Source: Oscillospiraceae bacterium (GTDB lineage: Bacteria > Bacillota > Clostridia > Oscillospirales > Acutalibacteraceae). From it: a DNA stretch of 35,497 bases. Where the stretch lies: contig JAFLUK010000001.1 in NCBI GenBank assembly GCA_022508865.1, positions 18,148-53,644 of the forward strand, in the 5' to 3' direction. Each line of letters begins with the position of its first letter. The stretch's first letter is position 1. The position numbers and the translations under genes are program-made. The notes under the pieces are model-generated. The model was not told the DNA's origin. It was given only the letters and a program-made list of their open reading frames with translations, and did not search any database. This document shows positions 1-11,140 of this stretch, piece by piece.

Positions 1-228
1 ACAGTTGTTAAAACAGAAGAAATAATAGGAATTTTTGATATGGATACATCTACAATATCAAAATGGACTAAAAAATATCTTTCTAATGCAACAAAGAATG
101 GCAGAGTAATTAATGTTACTATGGAATTGCCCAAAAGCTATGTTGTGTGTAACGAAAAAAATGAAATTAAGGTTTATATCAGCCAGATAAGCAGTACAAC
201 ACTTATGAAACGAAAAAATCAGATATAA
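1..228 (+). CDS. remB: RemB/DUF370 family regulator, 5'-truncated by window edge
   Basis: The reading frame is open from base 1 to a TAA at 226-228, so 75 codons are visible and the start lies outside the window. The visible part begins TVVKTEEIIGIFD and carries the ELPKSYVV and SSTTLMKR signatures of the small RemA/RemB (DUF370) family. Family members are about 80-90 residues, so only the first few residues are missing. RemA is a DNA-binding regulator of biofilm-matrix and osmoprotectant genes in Bacillus; RemB (YaaB) is its paralogue, encoded between recF and gyrB, which is the position here. The in-frame ATG at 40 in the ORF track is internal. Family assignment is firm; a biofilm role in this organism is not shown. 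Confidence 0.85.
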   Translation, partial: TVVKTEEIIGIFDMDTSTISKWTKKYLSNATKNGRVINVTMELPKSYVVCNEKNEIKVYISQISSTTLMKRKNQI

Positions 229-273
229 AATATACTGTAAAAAAGATATAAAAAGGTGGAAAGGAATAATATT

Positions 274-885
274 ATGAAGCTGGATAAATGCCCCTACTGC
301 GGCAGAAGACTTTCCTATCCCTCGGCATTTATGAATAAATCAAAGGGAGAATACAAGTGTACAAGATGTAAAAAGGAAAGTAATATAAACATTAAAAAAA
401 TAATATGGCTTGCATTTACTTTGACAATGCTGGTTGCTTTGATAATTATGATTTTAATAATTATGTATCTAAAAGATAAAAGCCCATTTATGTTTTTGCT
501 TGTAATGATACCTTTTATGATTTTTTATCTTTTTGTACCATTCTTTATAAAGCTCAGGCCGCTGAAAAAGTATCGTGACTTTGTAAGTCAGCAGCAAAAA
601 TATATGAAGTCTGAAATTCTTGACCCTATTACTCAAAGTGATGTAGAGCTTAACGGTCCTATGATAAATACAGATGTATTCAATCAGATAAAAGCAAAAC
701 GTAAGATAATTACAGAGGAAGAGTCTGCAAGAACAAAGGCCTTTATAGAAGTTGATGAAACAAAAAAATTTACTACAGATACAATATCGGGAGATTTGCT
801 CAAAGAAAAAACAGCAGCTTTTTCTATAAAAGATATAAAGGACAGTTCGTTAAGAGAAGACTTCTTTGATGAATTTATTGATTGA
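274..885 (+). CDS. Zinc-ribbon, two-TM membrane protein (paralogue 1)
   Basis: This encodes 203 residues from ATG 274, with the site GGTGGAAAGGA upstream; the GTG at 256 in the ORF track lies inside that ribosome site and is rejected. Residues 6-34 form a zinc ribbon (CPYCGRR, then CTRCKK). Two hydrophobic segments follow at about 43-67 and 72-92, then a basic stop (IKLRPLKKYRD) and a polar cytoplasmic tail of about 110 residues rich in Glu, Lys and Thr. I do not recognise a named family. The gene lies between remB and gyrB and is probably co-transcribed with them. The next gene has the same architecture, so the two look like an old tandem duplication. Function unknown. Confidence 0.75.
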   Translation: MKLDKCPYCGRRLSYPSAFMNKSKGEYKCTRCKKESNINIKKIIWLAFTLTMLVALIIMILIIMYLKDKSPFMFLLVMIPFMIFYLFVPFFIKLRPLKKYRDFVSQQQKYMKSEILDPITQSDVELNGPMINTDVFNQIKAKRKIITEEESARTKAFIEVDETKKFTTDTISGDLLKEKTAAFSIKDIKDSSLREDFFDEFID

Positions 886-942
886 GAATAGTGAAAAAAT
901 ATATAATATTTGTTTGCGGGCGGAAAGGCTATAGAATTTAAA

Positions 943-3277
<2,335 letters not shown>

Positions 3278-3289
3278 GGAGGGATAATA

Positions 3290-5800
3290 ATGGCTGATAA
3301 TGAAAACAAGGATATAACAATGCCGCAGACAAAAATTATAAATGTAGACATTGACAGAGAAATGAGAAAATCTTTTCTTGATTACTCTATGTCAGTTATT
3401 GTATCCCGTGCACTTCCTGATGTAAGGGATGGATTAAAGCCTGTTCACAGAAGAATACTCTATACTATGCACGAAAAGGGTCTTGAACCAAACAAGCCTT
3501 ATCACAAATGTGCAGATACCGTTGGTGCTGTGCTGGGTTCATATCATCCCCACGGTGATGCATCTGTTTATGATGCACTGGTAAGACTTGCACAAACTTT
3601 CTCTATGAGATATATGCTGGTGGACGGTCACGGTAACTTTGGTTCTGTTGACGGAGACCCGCCTGCTGCATACAGATATACAGAAGCCAGAATGAGCAAA
3701 ATTTCAACAGAAATGCTTACAGATATTGAAAAAAATACTGTTGATTTTATGCCAAACTACGATGACAGACTGGAAGAACCTACAGTTCTGCCTGCAAAAT
3801 TTCCTAATCTGTTAGTTAACGGCTCATCAGGTATTGCTGTTGGTATGGCTACAAACATTCCTCCTCATAATCTTGGTGAAGTAGTTGACGCAATGTGCCT
3901 CTTGATTGATAATCCTGATGCAGAGGTTGCTGACCTTATGGAATGTATGCCGGGACCGGACTTTCCCACAGGCGCAATGATAATGGGCAGAAGCGGCATA
4001 AGAGCTGCATACGCAACAGGTCGTGGCAAAATTATTCTTCGTGCAAAGACAGAAATAGAAGAGCAGAAAAACGGCAGATTTAAAATTATTGTTTCTGAAC
4101 TTCCATATCAGGTTAACAAGGCAAGATTGATTGAATCTATTGCAGATATGGTAAGGGACAAAAAACTTGAGGGTATTTCCAATATTGAGGACCACTCTGA
4201 CAGAAACGGTATGCATATTGAAATCGACATCAAGAGAGAAGCTTCTCCTCAGGTTGTGCTTAATATGCTGTTCAAAAATTCTCAACTTCAGACAACCTTT
4301 GGTGTAATTAACCTTGCTATTGTTAACGGCGAGCCAAAAATCCTTACTTTAAAGGAAATGCTCCAGCATTACATTGATTTTCAGGTTGATGTAATTGTAA
4401 GAAGAACAGAATTTGATTTAAAAAAAGCCAAGGAAAGATGTCATATCCTAGAGGGTTTGAAGATAGCACAAGATAATATTGATGAGGTTATTAAGGTTAT
4501 CAGAGAGTCAAAGGACCAATCAACAGCAAAAGAAAGACTTTGTGAAAAATTCGGTCTTGATGAGGTACAGGCACAGGCTATTGTTCAAATGCGTCTTGGT
4601 CAGCTCACAGGTCTTGAAAGAGAGAAAATAGAAAATGAAATTGCAGAATTGCACCTGAAGATTGATGACCTGGAGAATATTCTTGTAAGTCGTGAAAGAC
4701 AGCTTACAATTGTTAAAGAAGAAACTATTGCAGTGCGTAACAAATATTCCGACCCTAGAAGAACAGAAATATGCGCTGTTTCCGGTGAGGTTGATATTGA
4801 AGATTTAATCCCACAGGAGGATTGTGTTCTTACTCTTACACAGTTTGGTTATATCAAGCGTATTCCTGCCGATACCTACAAAATTCAGCACAGAGGAGGC
4901 AGAGGTGTTTCCGGTATGTCACGACGTGAGGAAGATGTAGCAAAGGAAATGTTTGTTATAAATTCTCACGATTTAGTACTTTTCTTTACTGATAAGGGAA
5001 AGGTTTACAGAATTAAATGCTATGAAGTACCGGAGGGCTCACGTCAGAGCAAGGGTATGAATATTGCTAACCTGCTTCCTATTGAACAGGACGAAAAAGT
5101 TACCTCAATGATTAAGGTTAACAGTATGGAAGAGGACAAGTACCTCATTATGGTAACAAAGCAGGGTATCATTAAGAGAATAAAACTTTCTGCATACAAT
5201 ACAGCCCGTAAGGGTGGACTTATTGCCCTTGATATTAACGAGGGCGACGAGCTTGCCTGGGTAAAAATGACAGAGGGTAATGATAATATTATTGTTGCCA
5301 CAAAGAATGGTATGGCTATCCGTTTTAACGAAAATGATGTTCGTCCAATGGGAAGACAGGCACGTGGTGTAAAGGCTATGAAGCTGTCGGAGGGTGACGA
5401 AATTGTTGGTATGTGTGTAGCATCAGATGAAGATTTAATTCTTACAGTATCTGAAACAGGCTACGGCAGACTTTCCTATGGCAGTGATTACAGAGTTCAA
5501 TCCAGAGGCGGTAAGGGTCTTACAAATTACCACATCAGCAAATACGGCAACGTTGCCACTGTTCAGTCGGTTAGTCTTGATGATGATCTTATCCTCATTT
5601 CAAAATCAGGTATAGTTATCAGAATTGAGGCTTCCACCGTAAGAATTTGCAACAGACCTTCAAAGGGTGTTACTCTTATGAAGCCTGTTGAGGATGATAT
5701 GGTTGTAACAGTTGCTACTGCTCCTCACGAAAATGATGAAAAAACCGAAAACACAGAAGAAGCAGAAAATCATAATGAAGCCGATACTACAGCAGAATAA
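3290..5800 (+). CDS. gyrA: DNA gyrase subunit A
   Basis: GyrA is the DNA-breaking and wrapping subunit of gyrase, 836 residues. It shows the winged-helix/breakage domain with catalytic Tyr 130 in AAYRYTE, a coiled-coil region, and a C-terminal beta-pinwheel with the GyrA box QHRGGRG, which argues for GyrA rather than ParC. The quinolone-determining stretch reads [10 protein letters not shown], so the position equivalent to E. coli Ser83 is Ala 91, while the Asp87 equivalent is kept (Asp 95). The acidic tail ([13 protein letters not shown]) is normal for the subunit. It ends nine bases before the lipoprotein gene and probably shares a transcript with it. Confidence 0.98.
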   Translation: MADNENKDITMPQTKIINVDIDREMRKSFLDYSMSVIVSRALPDVRDGLKPVHRRILYTMHEKGLEPNKPYHKCADTVGAVLGSYHPHGDASVYDALVRLAQTFSMRYMLVDGHGNFGSVDGDPPAAYRYTEARMSKISTEMLTDIEKNTVDFMPNYDDRLEEPTVLPAKFPNLLVNGSSGIAVGMATNIPPHNLGEVVDAMCLLIDNPDAEVADLMECMPGPDFPTGAMIMGRSGIRAAYATGRGKIILRAKTEIEEQKNGRFKIIVSELPYQVNKARLIESIADMVRDKKLEGISNIEDHSDRNGMHIEIDIKREASPQVVLNMLFKNSQLQTTFGVINLAIVNGEPKILTLKEMLQHYIDFQVDVIVRRTEFDLKKAKERCHILEGLKIAQDNIDEVIKVIRESKDQSTAKERLCEKFGLDEVQAQAIVQMRLGQLTGLEREKIENEIAELHLKIDDLENILVSRERQLTIVKEETIAVRNKYSDPRRTEICAVSGEVDIEDLIPQEDCVLTLTQFGYIKRIPADTYKIQHRGGRGVSGMSRREEDVAKEMFVINSHDLVLFFTDKGKVYRIKCYEVPEGSRQSKGMNIANLLPIEQDEKVTSMIKVNSMEEDKYLIMVTKQGIIKRIKLSAYNTARKGGLIALDINEGDELAWVKMTEGNDNIIVATKNGMAIRFNENDVRPMGRQARGVKAMKLSEGDEIVGMCVASDEDLILTVSETGYGRLSYGSDYRVQSRGGKGLTNYHISKYGNVATVQSVSLDDDLILISKSGIVIRIEASTVRICNRPSKGVTLMKPVEDDMVVTVATAPHENDEKTENTEEAENHNEADTTAE

Positions 5801-5809
5801 GGAGAATTT

Positions 5810-6580
5810 ATGAAAAAGATTATAATTACTTTTGTTTCTGTTTTGCTTGTTGCTCTTATGCTGACCGCCTGTTCAAATAAAGAGGAAAAAAAGTCCACAG
5901 ACGACAGTAAGTATCCTACAGCAAACAATACTATTGAGGGAAAAAATCAAACAGAACAGTGCTATAATATGGATATGTCCTCCTTCACAGAAAGGTTCAA
6001 CAAGCTTTATAAGGAAAAGACAGATAGTGAAGGCCCTGTTATTGATATAGACGGAAATTATCATCCCCTTGATAAGGATAACTGGCAGGTTGTTGGTGAT
6101 AAAAAACAAAAGGATGGAGAAACAAGCTATACTGCATATTCTCAAAACACAGAAAAAGCAGAGATTATTCTTTCAATTGACGATACAACAAAAAAAATAA
6201 TTACATTTTCCACAGCAACCACAAACGGTGTGTGGAAAAAATCTGCAAATGATGTAAAAGCAATTGCAATAATAGGCTCAATTGTTTTGGGAGATTATGG
6301 TATAAAGACTTACGATTTCTTTAATGATTTGTTTGATACTGCAATCAGCGGTATGTGTTATTACGACAATGTTGCCTATAGGATTTCCGGAACTAATTAT
6401 AATAAGAAGGCAGAAGATGATATGGTAATCAAACTGATGTCTATTCCGACCACAGTACACGCTCTCCGTGTAACAGCTTATACAGATTATAAAATGTATA
6501 AAGAAGGCAAATGTGATTTTGGCCAGCATACTGAAAAAACCACTGTATCTGAAACTACCAAAAAGGCTGATGCAAAGTAA
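5810..6580 (+). CDS. Predicted lipoprotein of unknown function
   Basis: This encodes 256 residues. The N-terminus is a lipoprotein signal peptide: MKKI, a hydrophobic run, then the lipobox LTAC with Cys 21 as the lipidated residue, followed by a charged linker (SNKEEKKSTDD). The mature protein should be anchored to the outer face of the membrane. I recognise no domain in the body; it appears to be a soluble mixed alpha/beta fold ending in a Lys/Thr-rich tail. GGAG lies seven bases before the ATG. The gene follows gyrA by nine bases and precedes a strong terminator, so it seems to be the last gene of the gyrase transcript. No functional link to gyrase can be inferred. Confidence 0.8.
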   Translation: MKKIIITFVSVLLVALMLTACSNKEEKKSTDDSKYPTANNTIEGKNQTEQCYNMDMSSFTERFNKLYKEKTDSEGPVIDIDGNYHPLDKDNWQVVGDKKQKDGETSYTAYSQNTEKAEIILSIDDTTKKIITFSTATTNGVWKKSANDVKAIAIIGSIVLGDYGIKTYDFFNDLFDTAISGMCYYDNVAYRISGTNYNKKAEDDMVIKLMSIPTTVHALRVTAYTDYKMYKEGKCDFGQHTEKTTVSETTKKADAK

Positions 6581-6592
6581 AAAATGTTAATC

Positions 6593-6617
6593 AAACCACC
6601 CTTTAAGGGTGGTTTTT
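6593..6617 (+). terminator. Rho-independent terminator of the gyrBA-lipoprotein transcript
   Basis: A perfect nine-base-pair stem, AAACCACCC with GGGTGGTTT, closes the five-base loop TTTAA and runs into five Ts. It starts 12 bases after the lipoprotein stop codon. Confidence 0.9.
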
Positions 6618-6628
6618 GCTATGTATTA

Positions 6629-6650
6629 CTAATTTGTTATTACAAATTAG
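6629..6650. repeat. Perfect inverted repeat upstream of zapA
   Basis: CTAATTTGT and ACAAATTAG flank the four bases TATT: nine perfect base pairs between the gyrase-transcript terminator and the zapA promoter. No T-run follows, so it is not an obvious terminator. It could be an operator or a weak RNA hairpin. Confidence 0.5.
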
Positions 6651-6680
6651 ATAAAATAATTACAATGTTAAAATATTACT

Positions 6681-6708
6681 TTTAGTTTTTAAGAAAACAA
6701 ACTATAAT
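6681..6708 (+). promoter_or_regulatory. Candidate sigma-A promoter for zapA-U32
   Basis: A perfect -10 (TATAAT, 6703-6708) has a weak -35 (TTTAGT, 6681-6686) 16 bases upstream. It lies 40 bases before the zapA ATG and downstream of the terminator at 6593, where a new promoter is needed. Confidence 0.55.
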
Positions 6709-6747
6709 GTAAAATAGAAAAATAGGATTAGAAAGGTTGTATCAAAT

Positions 6748-7239
6748 ATGGGAAAGCAGGTTATTTTTGTTGGAGGTAAACGCTTCATTATCAGAACAGA
6801 AGAAAGCGAAGCGTATATGAAAAAGGTTGTGGAGCGTGTTGACACAAAGCTAAAGTCAATTATAGCTTCAAATCCTTTAATAGATAAGGAGTCTGCTGCC
6901 ATTTTGGCATCCCTTGATTACTGTGATGAGGAATATAAAATCCGAGAAAGATTGGAAGAAATTAAGGAGCAGATTAAAGATTATCTGGAAGAAACAGAAG
7001 AACTCCACAAGGAAATAAAGGATTTAGAAACAAAAAATATGGAGCTTCAGGCAGCTTTGGAAAGATATAATAAAATTGCAGATCCCAAAGATACTATTCC
7101 TAAAGATGATATTAAAAACAAAGAGGAAAAGACTGTAAAAGGAAAAAAAGTTCTTGCAACAGGAAAAATAGAGAATAAAACCCCCACCGTAATTGACGGC
7201 GCCATTCAGCAAAGCCTGTTTCATATGGAAGAAATATGA
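6748..7239 (+). CDS. zapA: Cell division protein ZapA
   Basis: ZapA binds FtsZ and bundles its filaments at the division site in the cytoplasm. The protein has 163 residues. The N-terminal ZapA head is visible (KQVIFVGGKRFIIRT, then EEYMKKV-like and VDTKLKSI stretches), followed by a long coiled coil rich in Glu/Lys/Leu (about residues 70-120). The Lys-rich tail makes it longer than the roughly 85-110 residues of many ZapA proteins. Its TGA overlaps the ATG of the U32 gene in an ATGA, so the two are translationally coupled. Family assignment is good; the extended tail is unexplained. Confidence 0.88.
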   Translation: MGKQVIFVGGKRFIIRTEESEAYMKKVVERVDTKLKSIIASNPLIDKESAAILASLDYCDEEYKIRERLEEIKEQIKDYLEETEELHKEIKDLETKNMELQAALERYNKIADPKDTIPKDDIKNKEEKTVKGKKVLATGKIENKTPTVIDGAIQQSLFHMEEI

Positions 7240-9290
7240 ATAATAAAATAGAAATTTTAGCCCCTGCAGGGGGATTTGACTCTGTATATGCCGCTGTAAA
7301 CAGCGGTGCAGATGCAATATACCTTGGTTTGCAGGATTTCTCGGCAAGAAAAGACGCAAAAAACTTTTCCTTTGAAGAGCTTAAAAGTACCACATCATAC
7401 TGTCATATTCGTGGTGTAAAGGTTTATGTAACAATGAATACCTTGTTGTTTGATGAAGAGATGGAAAGTGCTCTGAAAGCGGTGAAAAAGGCTGTAAAAT
7501 GTAATATTGATGCTCTTATTGTGCAGGATATTGGCTTTGCAACTGCTGTTCACACCGCCTGTCCGAAATTACCTCTTCATGGCTCTACCCAAATGAGCAT
7601 TCATTCTGTAAGCGGAGCAAAGCTGTTAAAAGAATTGGGTTTTAAGCGTGTTGTCCTCAGCAGAGAAATGTCAAAAGAAGAAATTAAGGAAATAGCCGAC
7701 AATGTGGACATAGAGCTGGAGGTTTTTGTTCACGGAGCTCTTTGTATGAGCGTCAGCGGTCAGTGTTATTTTTCTGCAATGCTTGGTGGCAGAAGCGGTA
7801 ATCGGGGGCGTTGCGCTCAGACATGCCGGCTTCCCTTTAAGGTTGAGGGTTGTGATTATGCTTTAAGTCTTAAAGATAATTCCATAATATATTATCTTGA
7901 TGAGTTGAAAAAAATAGGTGTAACCTCTGCAAAAATTGAGGGCAGAATGAAGCGTCCCGAATATGTTGCCTCTGCTGTCAGAGCCTGCTATGAAAAGCGT
8001 GAAAAAGGCTTTATTTCTACAGACACAATGGAAAAGCTGAAAAATGTTTTTTCACGAACAGGTTTTACAGAAGGCTATTTTAAAGGGGAACTTGGACACA
8101 ATATGTTTGGTTACAGACAAAAAGAGGATGTTGTGTCTGCAACAGAAGGTCTTTTTAAGGAAATCCGAAATGATTATAAAGATGAAATGAAAAGAATTTC
8201 CCTATCAGGAAAATTTTCTGCAAAATTTAACGAAGCACCTGTTTTCGCCATTTCCGACGAACATAACAGTGTTATAATAGAAGCCCAAATCCTTTGTGAA
8301 AGGGCAGAGAACATACCACTGACTACAGAAAAGGCAGAAAAACAGCTGAATAAAACCGGTGGTACGCCCTACTTTTTTGAAAATATAAGCCTTGATATAG
8401 AGGACAACCTTAGTATACCTCTGTCTGTGTTGAACAAAATTAGACGTGAGGCCTTGGAGCAGATAAGCGAAAAAAGAGATTTTGACTATAATTATAGTTT
8501 TGAAATGCCCCGGCTGAATTTAAAACCTGTTAAAAGACAAATGACAGAAAAAAGGGCAGAAGTTAAGAAAATTGACGGTATCGGCAAGGGTGACTATGAC
8601 CTTGTGTTTGTACCCATTGATATAAGCGAAGGAGATTTCGATGCCCTGAATGATAAAGAAATTAAGTTTGGCATTTCTGTTCCCAGAGGTCTTTTTGACA
8701 GAGAGAAAAAGATAATCAATCGCCTTAAGGAATTTAAGAACAAAGGTGTAAGAGATGTTCTTTGCAATAATCTCGGTGCAGTTTATTTTTGTAAAGAGTT
8801 GGGGTTTGATGTTCACGGTGGAGAATTTCTTAATTTTACCAATACCCTGTCACTAAACTGGGCAGAAAATTTTGGGTTAAAGGACGTTACTCTTTCCTTG
8901 GAGCTTACGGATAATCAAATAAATGCATTGGGCGGAAATATCAAAACAGGGATTATAAGCTATGGTTATATACCTTTAATGCTAACCAGAAACTGCCCTG
9001 TAAAAAGCGGCAACAAGGATTGCAAATCCTGCAAAAAAAAGGAAAAATTGCAAGACCGCAAAAATTTTCAATTTTCCCTTTTTTGCGACGGAGTTTGCAC
9101 AGAGGTGTTAAATTCCGTTCCTCTTAATATTCTAAATCAGATTAATAAAAAGTTTTCAACATCTTTTTATACAAACAAGTTTTATGTGGAAAACTATGTT
9201 GAAAAGGTGGAAAACTACGGCGAAAACCATAGTGATTTACAATCAAAAACCAAATATACAAGAGGAATGTATTTTCGTGGTGTGAAATAG
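7236..9290 (+). CDS. Peptidase U32 family protein, long RlhA/TrhP-type RNA hydroxylase
   Basis: This encodes 684 residues. Although named peptidases, U32 proteins in E. coli and Bacillus (RlhA, TrhP) are needed for prephenate-dependent hydroxylation of 23S rRNA C2501 or of tRNA wobble uridines. The N-terminal barrel begins IEILAPAGG, and the family signature GGRSGNRGRCAQTCR is present with four clustered cysteines (ALC, GQC, GRC, QTC). The length and the C-terminal half match the long form with a collagenase-like extension, as in RlhA. A further Cys group lies near the end (RNCPVKSGNKDCKSC). It overlaps zapA by four bases; pairing with zapA is common in Clostridia. Which RNA is modified cannot be told from sequence. 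Confidence 0.87.
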   Translation: MNNKIEILAPAGGFDSVYAAVNSGADAIYLGLQDFSARKDAKNFSFEELKSTTSYCHIRGVKVYVTMNTLLFDEEMESALKAVKKAVKCNIDALIVQDIGFATAVHTACPKLPLHGSTQMSIHSVSGAKLLKELGFKRVVLSREMSKEEIKEIADNVDIELEVFVHGALCMSVSGQCYFSAMLGGRSGNRGRCAQTCRLPFKVEGCDYALSLKDNSIIYYLDELKKIGVTSAKIEGRMKRPEYVASAVRACYEKREKGFISTDTMEKLKNVFSRTGFTEGYFKGELGHNMFGYRQKEDVVSATEGLFKEIRNDYKDEMKRISLSGKFSAKFNEAPVFAISDEHNSVIIEAQILCERAENIPLTTEKAEKQLNKTGGTPYFFENISLDIEDNLSIPLSVLNKIRREALEQISEKRDFDYNYSFEMPRLNLKPVKRQMTEKRAEVKKIDGIGKGDYDLVFVPIDISEGDFDALNDKEIKFGISVPRGLFDREKKIINRLKEFKNKGVRDVLCNNLGAVYFCKELGFDVHGGEFLNFTNTLSLNWAENFGLKDVTLSLELTDNQINALGGNIKTGIISYGYIPLMLTRNCPVKSGNKDCKSCKKKEKLQDRKNFQFSLFCDGVCTEVLNSVPLNILNQINKKFSTSFYTNKFYVENYVEKVENYGENHSDLQSKTKYTRGMYFRGVK

Positions 9291-9315
9291 AGTAAAAAAT
9301 TTAATTTGTTTTTTT

Positions 9316-9346
9316 GGAAAATTAAAGTGGAAAACTTTAAATTTCC
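9316..9346. repeat. Long imperfect hairpin downstream of the U32 gene
   Basis: GGAAAATTAAAGT (9316-9328) pairs with ACTTTAAATTTCC (9334-9346) at 12 of 13 positions around a five-base loop. A T-run precedes rather than follows it, so on the plus strand it is a poor terminator. It lies 26 bases after the U32 stop and may mark the transcript end or an RNA-stability element. Confidence 0.5.
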
Positions 9347-9392
9347 TACAAAGAAGAAAGAATTTGTCATATTTTTTTAAGAGAAAAATCAT

Positions 9393-9411
9393 TATTTCCT
9401 ACGAGGAAATA
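9393..9411. repeat. Inverted repeat upstream of dut
   Basis: TATTTCCT and AGGAAATA flank the three bases ACG. It shares TTTCCTAC with the right arm of the hairpin 50 bases upstream. No T-run follows. It is 61 bases before the dut start and could be an operator; the evidence is only the symmetry. Confidence 0.4.
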
Positions 9412-9471
9412 AAGGTTTCATAAATATTACAAAATGCAGGACGGTGTGAAATTTTGCAGGAAAGGACGCAT

Positions 9472-9915
9472 ATGGAATTACTAAAAATAAAAAAGCTTAA
9501 ACCAAATTCAGTTGTGCCGAAAAGAGCAACAAACGGCTCGGCAGGAATGGATTTATATGCTTGTATAGAGGATGAAATAACAATAAATCCCGGAGATTTG
9601 GCAGTTGTTCCCACAGGTATTGCTATTGAGCTACCATCAACAGGCTATATGGCTAATATTATTGCCAGAAGCGGACTTGGTGTAAAACACGGTATTTGTC
9701 TTTCCAATGGTGTTGGTGTGGTAGACAGCGACTACAGGGGAGAGGTTTGCGTGGGTCTTTGTAATGTTTCAAATGTTCCATATACAATAAAACCACTGGA
9801 AAGGGTGGCGCAGCTTGTGATTGTTCCCGTTGCTGTTATGGATACTGTTGAGGTGGAAAGTCTGGAGGATACTGCAAGAGGCGCAGGCGGCTTTGGTTCA
9901 ACAGGAAAGAATTAA
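9472..9915 (+). CDS. dut: dUTP diphosphatase
   Basis: This enzyme hydrolyses dUTP to dUMP and diphosphate, keeping uracil out of DNA and feeding thymidylate synthesis. It has 147 residues from ATG 9472. The TTG at 9454 in the ORF track is rejected because AAAGGA sits five bases before 9472. All five motifs of trimeric dUTPases are visible in order: SAGMDLYA, ARSGLG, GVVDSDYRGE (with the catalytic Asp), RVAQLVI, and the C-terminal GAGGFGSTG that closes over the nucleotide. It ends seven bases before the mreB-cluster promoter. I see no convincing promoter of its own in the 181 bases upstream. Confidence 0.96.
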   Translation: MELLKIKKLKPNSVVPKRATNGSAGMDLYACIEDEITINPGDLAVVPTGIAIELPSTGYMANIIARSGLGVKHGICLSNGVGVVDSDYRGEVCVGLCNVSNVPYTIKPLERVAQLVIVPVAVMDTVEVESLEDTARGAGGFGSTGKN

Positions 9916-9921
9916 ATATAG

Positions 9922-9950
9922 TTGAAAAATATGGAGATATGGAGTATAAT
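9922..9950 (+). promoter_or_regulatory. Strong sigma-A promoter for mreB cluster
   Basis: TTGAAA (9922-9927) and a perfect TATAAT (9945-9950) are separated by exactly 17 bases, starting seven bases after the dut stop codon. It implies a leader of about 115 nucleotides before mreB. No recognised riboswitch is visible in that leader. Confidence 0.8.
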
Positions 9951-10072
9951 CATTTGTACTTATATTGTATATCATCAGCAAAATTGCAAACACAAATAAT
10001 GTAGAAATATTTACATAACATATAGTATGTATTATTTTATAAAAACCCCATTATTTTGAAAGGTTGATAAAT

Positions 10073-11080
10073 ATGTTTTCAAAGGATATTGGAATAGATT
10101 TAGGAACAGCTAACACTCTTGTATATATGAAGGGCAAGGGAATTGTTCTTCGTGAGCCCTCTGTTGTTGCAGTTGATATCAGGGAAGATTCTGTCCTTGC
10201 AGTCGGTGCACAGGCAAAGGAAATGATTGGCAGAACTCCCGGTTCCATTGCGGCTATCAGACCCCTTAAGGACGGAGTTATTGCAGACTTTGAAATTACA
10301 GCTATTATGCTTAAACACTTCATCAGAAAAGTTGTACGCAGTAACTTTTTTTCCCGTCCCAGAATTGTAATTTGTATTCCCAGCGGCGTTACACAAGTTG
10401 AAAGAAGAGCCGTTGAGGACGCTGCACGTCAGGCAGGGGGAAAGGATGTTGAGCTGATAGAGGAACCAATGGCAGCGGCTATCGGCGCAGGGCTTCCTGT
10501 TGCAGAGCCTACAGGCAGTATGGTGCTTGATATTGGCGGCGGTACTTCTGAAGTGGCGGTAATCTCACTGGGTGACATTGTTGCCCACAATTCTGTTCGT
10601 GTTGCAGGAGATAAATTTGACGAAGCAATTATGACATATATAAAGAAAAAGTACGGTCTTACAATTGGTGAAAGAACTGCAGAAGAAATAAAAATGGAAA
10701 TCGGTTCTGCATTCCCTCACAAAAATGAGGGTAGTATGACAGTAAAGGGCAGAAATACAGCCGACGGACTTCCAAAGGACGTTACAATTACTGCAGAAGA
10801 AGTGAGAAATGCCCTTGCTTCGCCTCTTGCAGCAATTATTGACGGTGTTCTTGATACGCTTGAAAAAACTCCGCCGGAGCTTGCTGCTGACATTATTGAC
10901 AGAGGTATTACCTTAACAGGCGGCGGTGCACTTCTTAAGGGTCTTGATTTGCTTATTTCAAAGCAGACAGGAATGCCTGTGCACATTGCAGACAGACCTC
11001 TTGACTGTGTAGCCGACGGTGCAGGCAAAAGACTTGAAACCGTAATGCCAAAGGATTATTACAGAGACAGAAGAAGATAA
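10073..11080 (+). CDS. mreB: Rod-shape-determining actin homologue MreB/Mbl
   Basis: MreB forms membrane-bound actin-like filaments that guide lateral wall synthesis. It has 335 residues from ATG 10073; AAAGG lies nine bases upstream, and the TTG at 10064 falls inside that site. The actin-fold signatures are clear: phosphate-1 loop DLGTANT near the N-terminus, the connecting [15 protein letters not shown], phosphate-2 [14 protein letters not shown], and the adenosine-binding [11 protein letters not shown]. The N-terminal MFSKDIGI is typical. It leads the mreB-mreC-mreD-mrdA cluster. MreB and Mbl cannot be separated from sequence alone, but adjacency to mreCD favours MreB. Confidence 0.96.
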   Translation: MFSKDIGIDLGTANTLVYMKGKGIVLREPSVVAVDIREDSVLAVGAQAKEMIGRTPGSIAAIRPLKDGVIADFEITAIMLKHFIRKVVRSNFFSRPRIVICIPSGVTQVERRAVEDAARQAGGKDVELIEEPMAAAIGAGLPVAEPTGSMVLDIGGGTSEVAVISLGDIVAHNSVRVAGDKFDEAIMTYIKKKYGLTIGERTAEEIKMEIGSAFPHKNEGSMTVKGRNTADGLPKDVTITAEEVRNALASPLAAIIDGVLDTLEKTPPELAADIIDRGITLTGGGALLKGLDLLISKQTGMPVHIADRPLDCVADGAGKRLETVMPKDYYRDRRR

Positions 11081-11140
11081 ATTGTTACAGTCTTAAAGGT
11101 ATTAAGGGTGACATTTCAACCAACAGGAGAATAATATTTT

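Noticed and set aside
9180-9346. GTGGAAAAC repeats as DnaA boxes
   Set aside because: The complement TTTTCCAC differs from TTATCCACA, copies are few, and two lie inside a coding region. The single TTATCCCCA near 24187 is part of a terminator. No oriC-like cluster is in the window.
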